From Alphaproteobacteria bacterium (GTDB lineage Bacteria > Pseudomonadota > Alphaproteobacteria > Thalassobaculales > Thalassobaculaceae), in assembly GCA_028822575.1 (NCBI GenBank), contig JAPKDN010000021.1:1-15830 (forward strand): a stretch of DNA of 15,830 nt, given 5' to 3'. Position numbers and translations under genes: made by a program. Of the stretch, positions 14,939 to 15,830 are shown piece after piece (position 1 is the first letter of the stretch; each line of letters begins with the position of its first letter). Under the pieces are notes generated by a model. That model was not told the DNA's origin and searched no databases. It saw only the letters and a list, made by a program, of their open reading frames with translations.

Positions 14939-15830
14939 TCAGGCGCAATAGACCGCGTCGGCCGACCAACGGTGTATTTGTACCGGTTGCGCGTGTGAAA
15001 GCCGGGCCCGCGTCGCTTCCCATGACCGTCGCCAGGCGTTGGCGTCGGTGAGTTCAGTTTCCGGCGCGGCGCGGCTTCTGGCTATGAAGTCCGGGAACAT
15101 GGGCCGCCCGGTCGGGTCGCCGGTGACGTTGTAGCGAAGATCGAAACTCCAGCGAACGTTAGCTGTGGTGTTGGGCAGGGAGCCGTGGATGGTGAGGGGG
15201 TGAAATAGGATCGCGCCGCCGGCTTTGATAGGCACGGGCAGGGCGATGTCCTTGGCGATGTACTCATCTGGAATGCCGAGTTGAGGGTTCGGGCAATGCG
15301 GCATCATCTGACCGCGATGGCTGCCAGGAATAACCTGCAAACAGCCATTTTGGACCGTCGCGTCGGTCACTGCCAACCAGCAGGTGACCATGCGGGTACG
15401 ATCGGCTTCCTCCAGTGTTACCGCGCGGTCTTGATGCCATTCGGTGGACGTGATGTGAGCGCGAACTTCGGTCTTATCCAGCATCCTGGCGGGTGGTTTG
15501 ATCCGGACATGCTGAATCGGATTTGAGGTAATTTCGGGGCCGATAATCGACTCGACGCTATCCAGTAGATGGCTGTCAATCATCATATTGAACACCGCTG
15601 GGCCGGCATGAAACGGCAGATCCGGCACGATGTCGCCCGGAGGAAGCGAGATATCCATGGGCTGAAAATAATCGAGCCCGGCGCTGTAGGCCGTCCTGAT
15701 GATATCCTCGAAGGTCTCCGCCGGCGCCGACGGGTCGAGATCTCCCTTGGCGATCCAATCCACCCACAGATCACTCAAGAGTGCCTCGTATTCCTCGATC
15801 AATGGATCAAGAACCGTTTTCTGATCGATG
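14939..15830 (-). CDS. Phytanoyl-CoA dioxygenase family protein, 5' end outside the window
   Basis: This is a non-haem Fe(II)/2-oxoglutarate oxygenase of the PhyH family, which hydroxylates a carbon of a substrate while decarboxylating 2-oxoglutarate. The iron-binding motif appears as WHQD (His codon 15436-15434, Asp codon 15430-15428), and the distal histidine as HPLTIHGSLPNTT. RWSFDLRYN shortly after supplies the arginine expected to hold 2-oxoglutarate. QVIPGSHRG is also a family signature. A TTG at 15802 could start a frame, but the reading frame stays open to the window edge and reads DQKTVLDPLIEEYEALL. This is the usual N-terminal helix of the family, so the gene very probably begins beyond 15830. 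Substrates in the family are diverse and this one is unknown. It is first in a minus-strand row of three genes. Confidence 0.85.
   Translation of the reverse strand, partial: IDQKTVLDPLIEEYEALLSDLWVDWIAKGDLDPSAPAETFEDIIRTAYSAGLDYFQPMDISLPPGDIVPDLPFHAGPAVFNMMIDSHLLDSVESIIGPEITSNPIQHVRIKPPARMLDKTEVRAHITSTEWHQDRAVTLEEADRTRMVTCWLAVTDATVQNGCLQVIPGSHRGQMMPHCPNPQLGIPDEYIAKDIALPVPIKAGGAILFHPLTIHGSLPNTTANVRWSFDLRYNVTGDPTGRPMFPDFIARSRAAPETELTDANAWRRSWEATRARLSHAQPVQIHRWSADAVYCA

Overview
The window looks like a stretch of a free-living alphaproteobacterial chromosome, probably Rhodospirillales-like. That placement is an inference from GC-rich codon use, the style of the dipeptide/oligopeptide ABC operon, the NAD kinase sequence and a small secreted protein I recall from that group. 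No rRNA, tRNA or CRISPR array was seen.

Layout. Bases 1-1300 are decayed DNA: a minus-strand reading frame interrupted by one amber codon (216-539), a frameshifted IS630-type transposase remnant (612 to about 915), and unassigned sequence. Next come two overlapping minus-strand genes: an M14-family deacylase of the aspartoacylase/succinylglutamate desuccinylase type (2414-3388) and an AbrB-duplication membrane protein (1309-2421). Divergent from them is a complete plus-strand operon for a family-5 peptide-type ABC importer: binding protein, two permeases and two ATPases (3708-9334). It ends in an overlapping N-formylglutamate amidohydrolase gene (9321-10193). A 9-bp stem-loop with a T-run separates the binding-protein gene from the permease genes.

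Beyond it are a very small minus-strand gene behind a good sigma-70-like promoter (10354-10548), NAD kinase (10693-11460, minus), and a divergent gene for a 162-residue secreted protein of unknown role (11611-12099). A gene-poor stretch follows (12100-12719).

The right end is a minus-strand row of three genes. Reading in the direction of transcription these are a phytanoyl-CoA dioxygenase-type Fe(II)/2-oxoglutarate oxygenase cut by the window edge, a 456-residue protein I do not recognise, and a membrane-anchored protein whose C-terminal domain looks like the bacterial RNase A-like domain known from CdiA toxin C-termini. A near-perfect hairpin lies between the last two.

How the genes may work together (inference): the importer, the amidohydrolase translated from its last overlap, and the divergent M14 deacylase suggest uptake of short peptides or N-acylated amino acids followed by removal of the acyl or formyl group in the cytoplasm. 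The most unusual item is the stand-alone RNase A-like protein, which has no recognisable delivery domain and no identifiable immunity partner.
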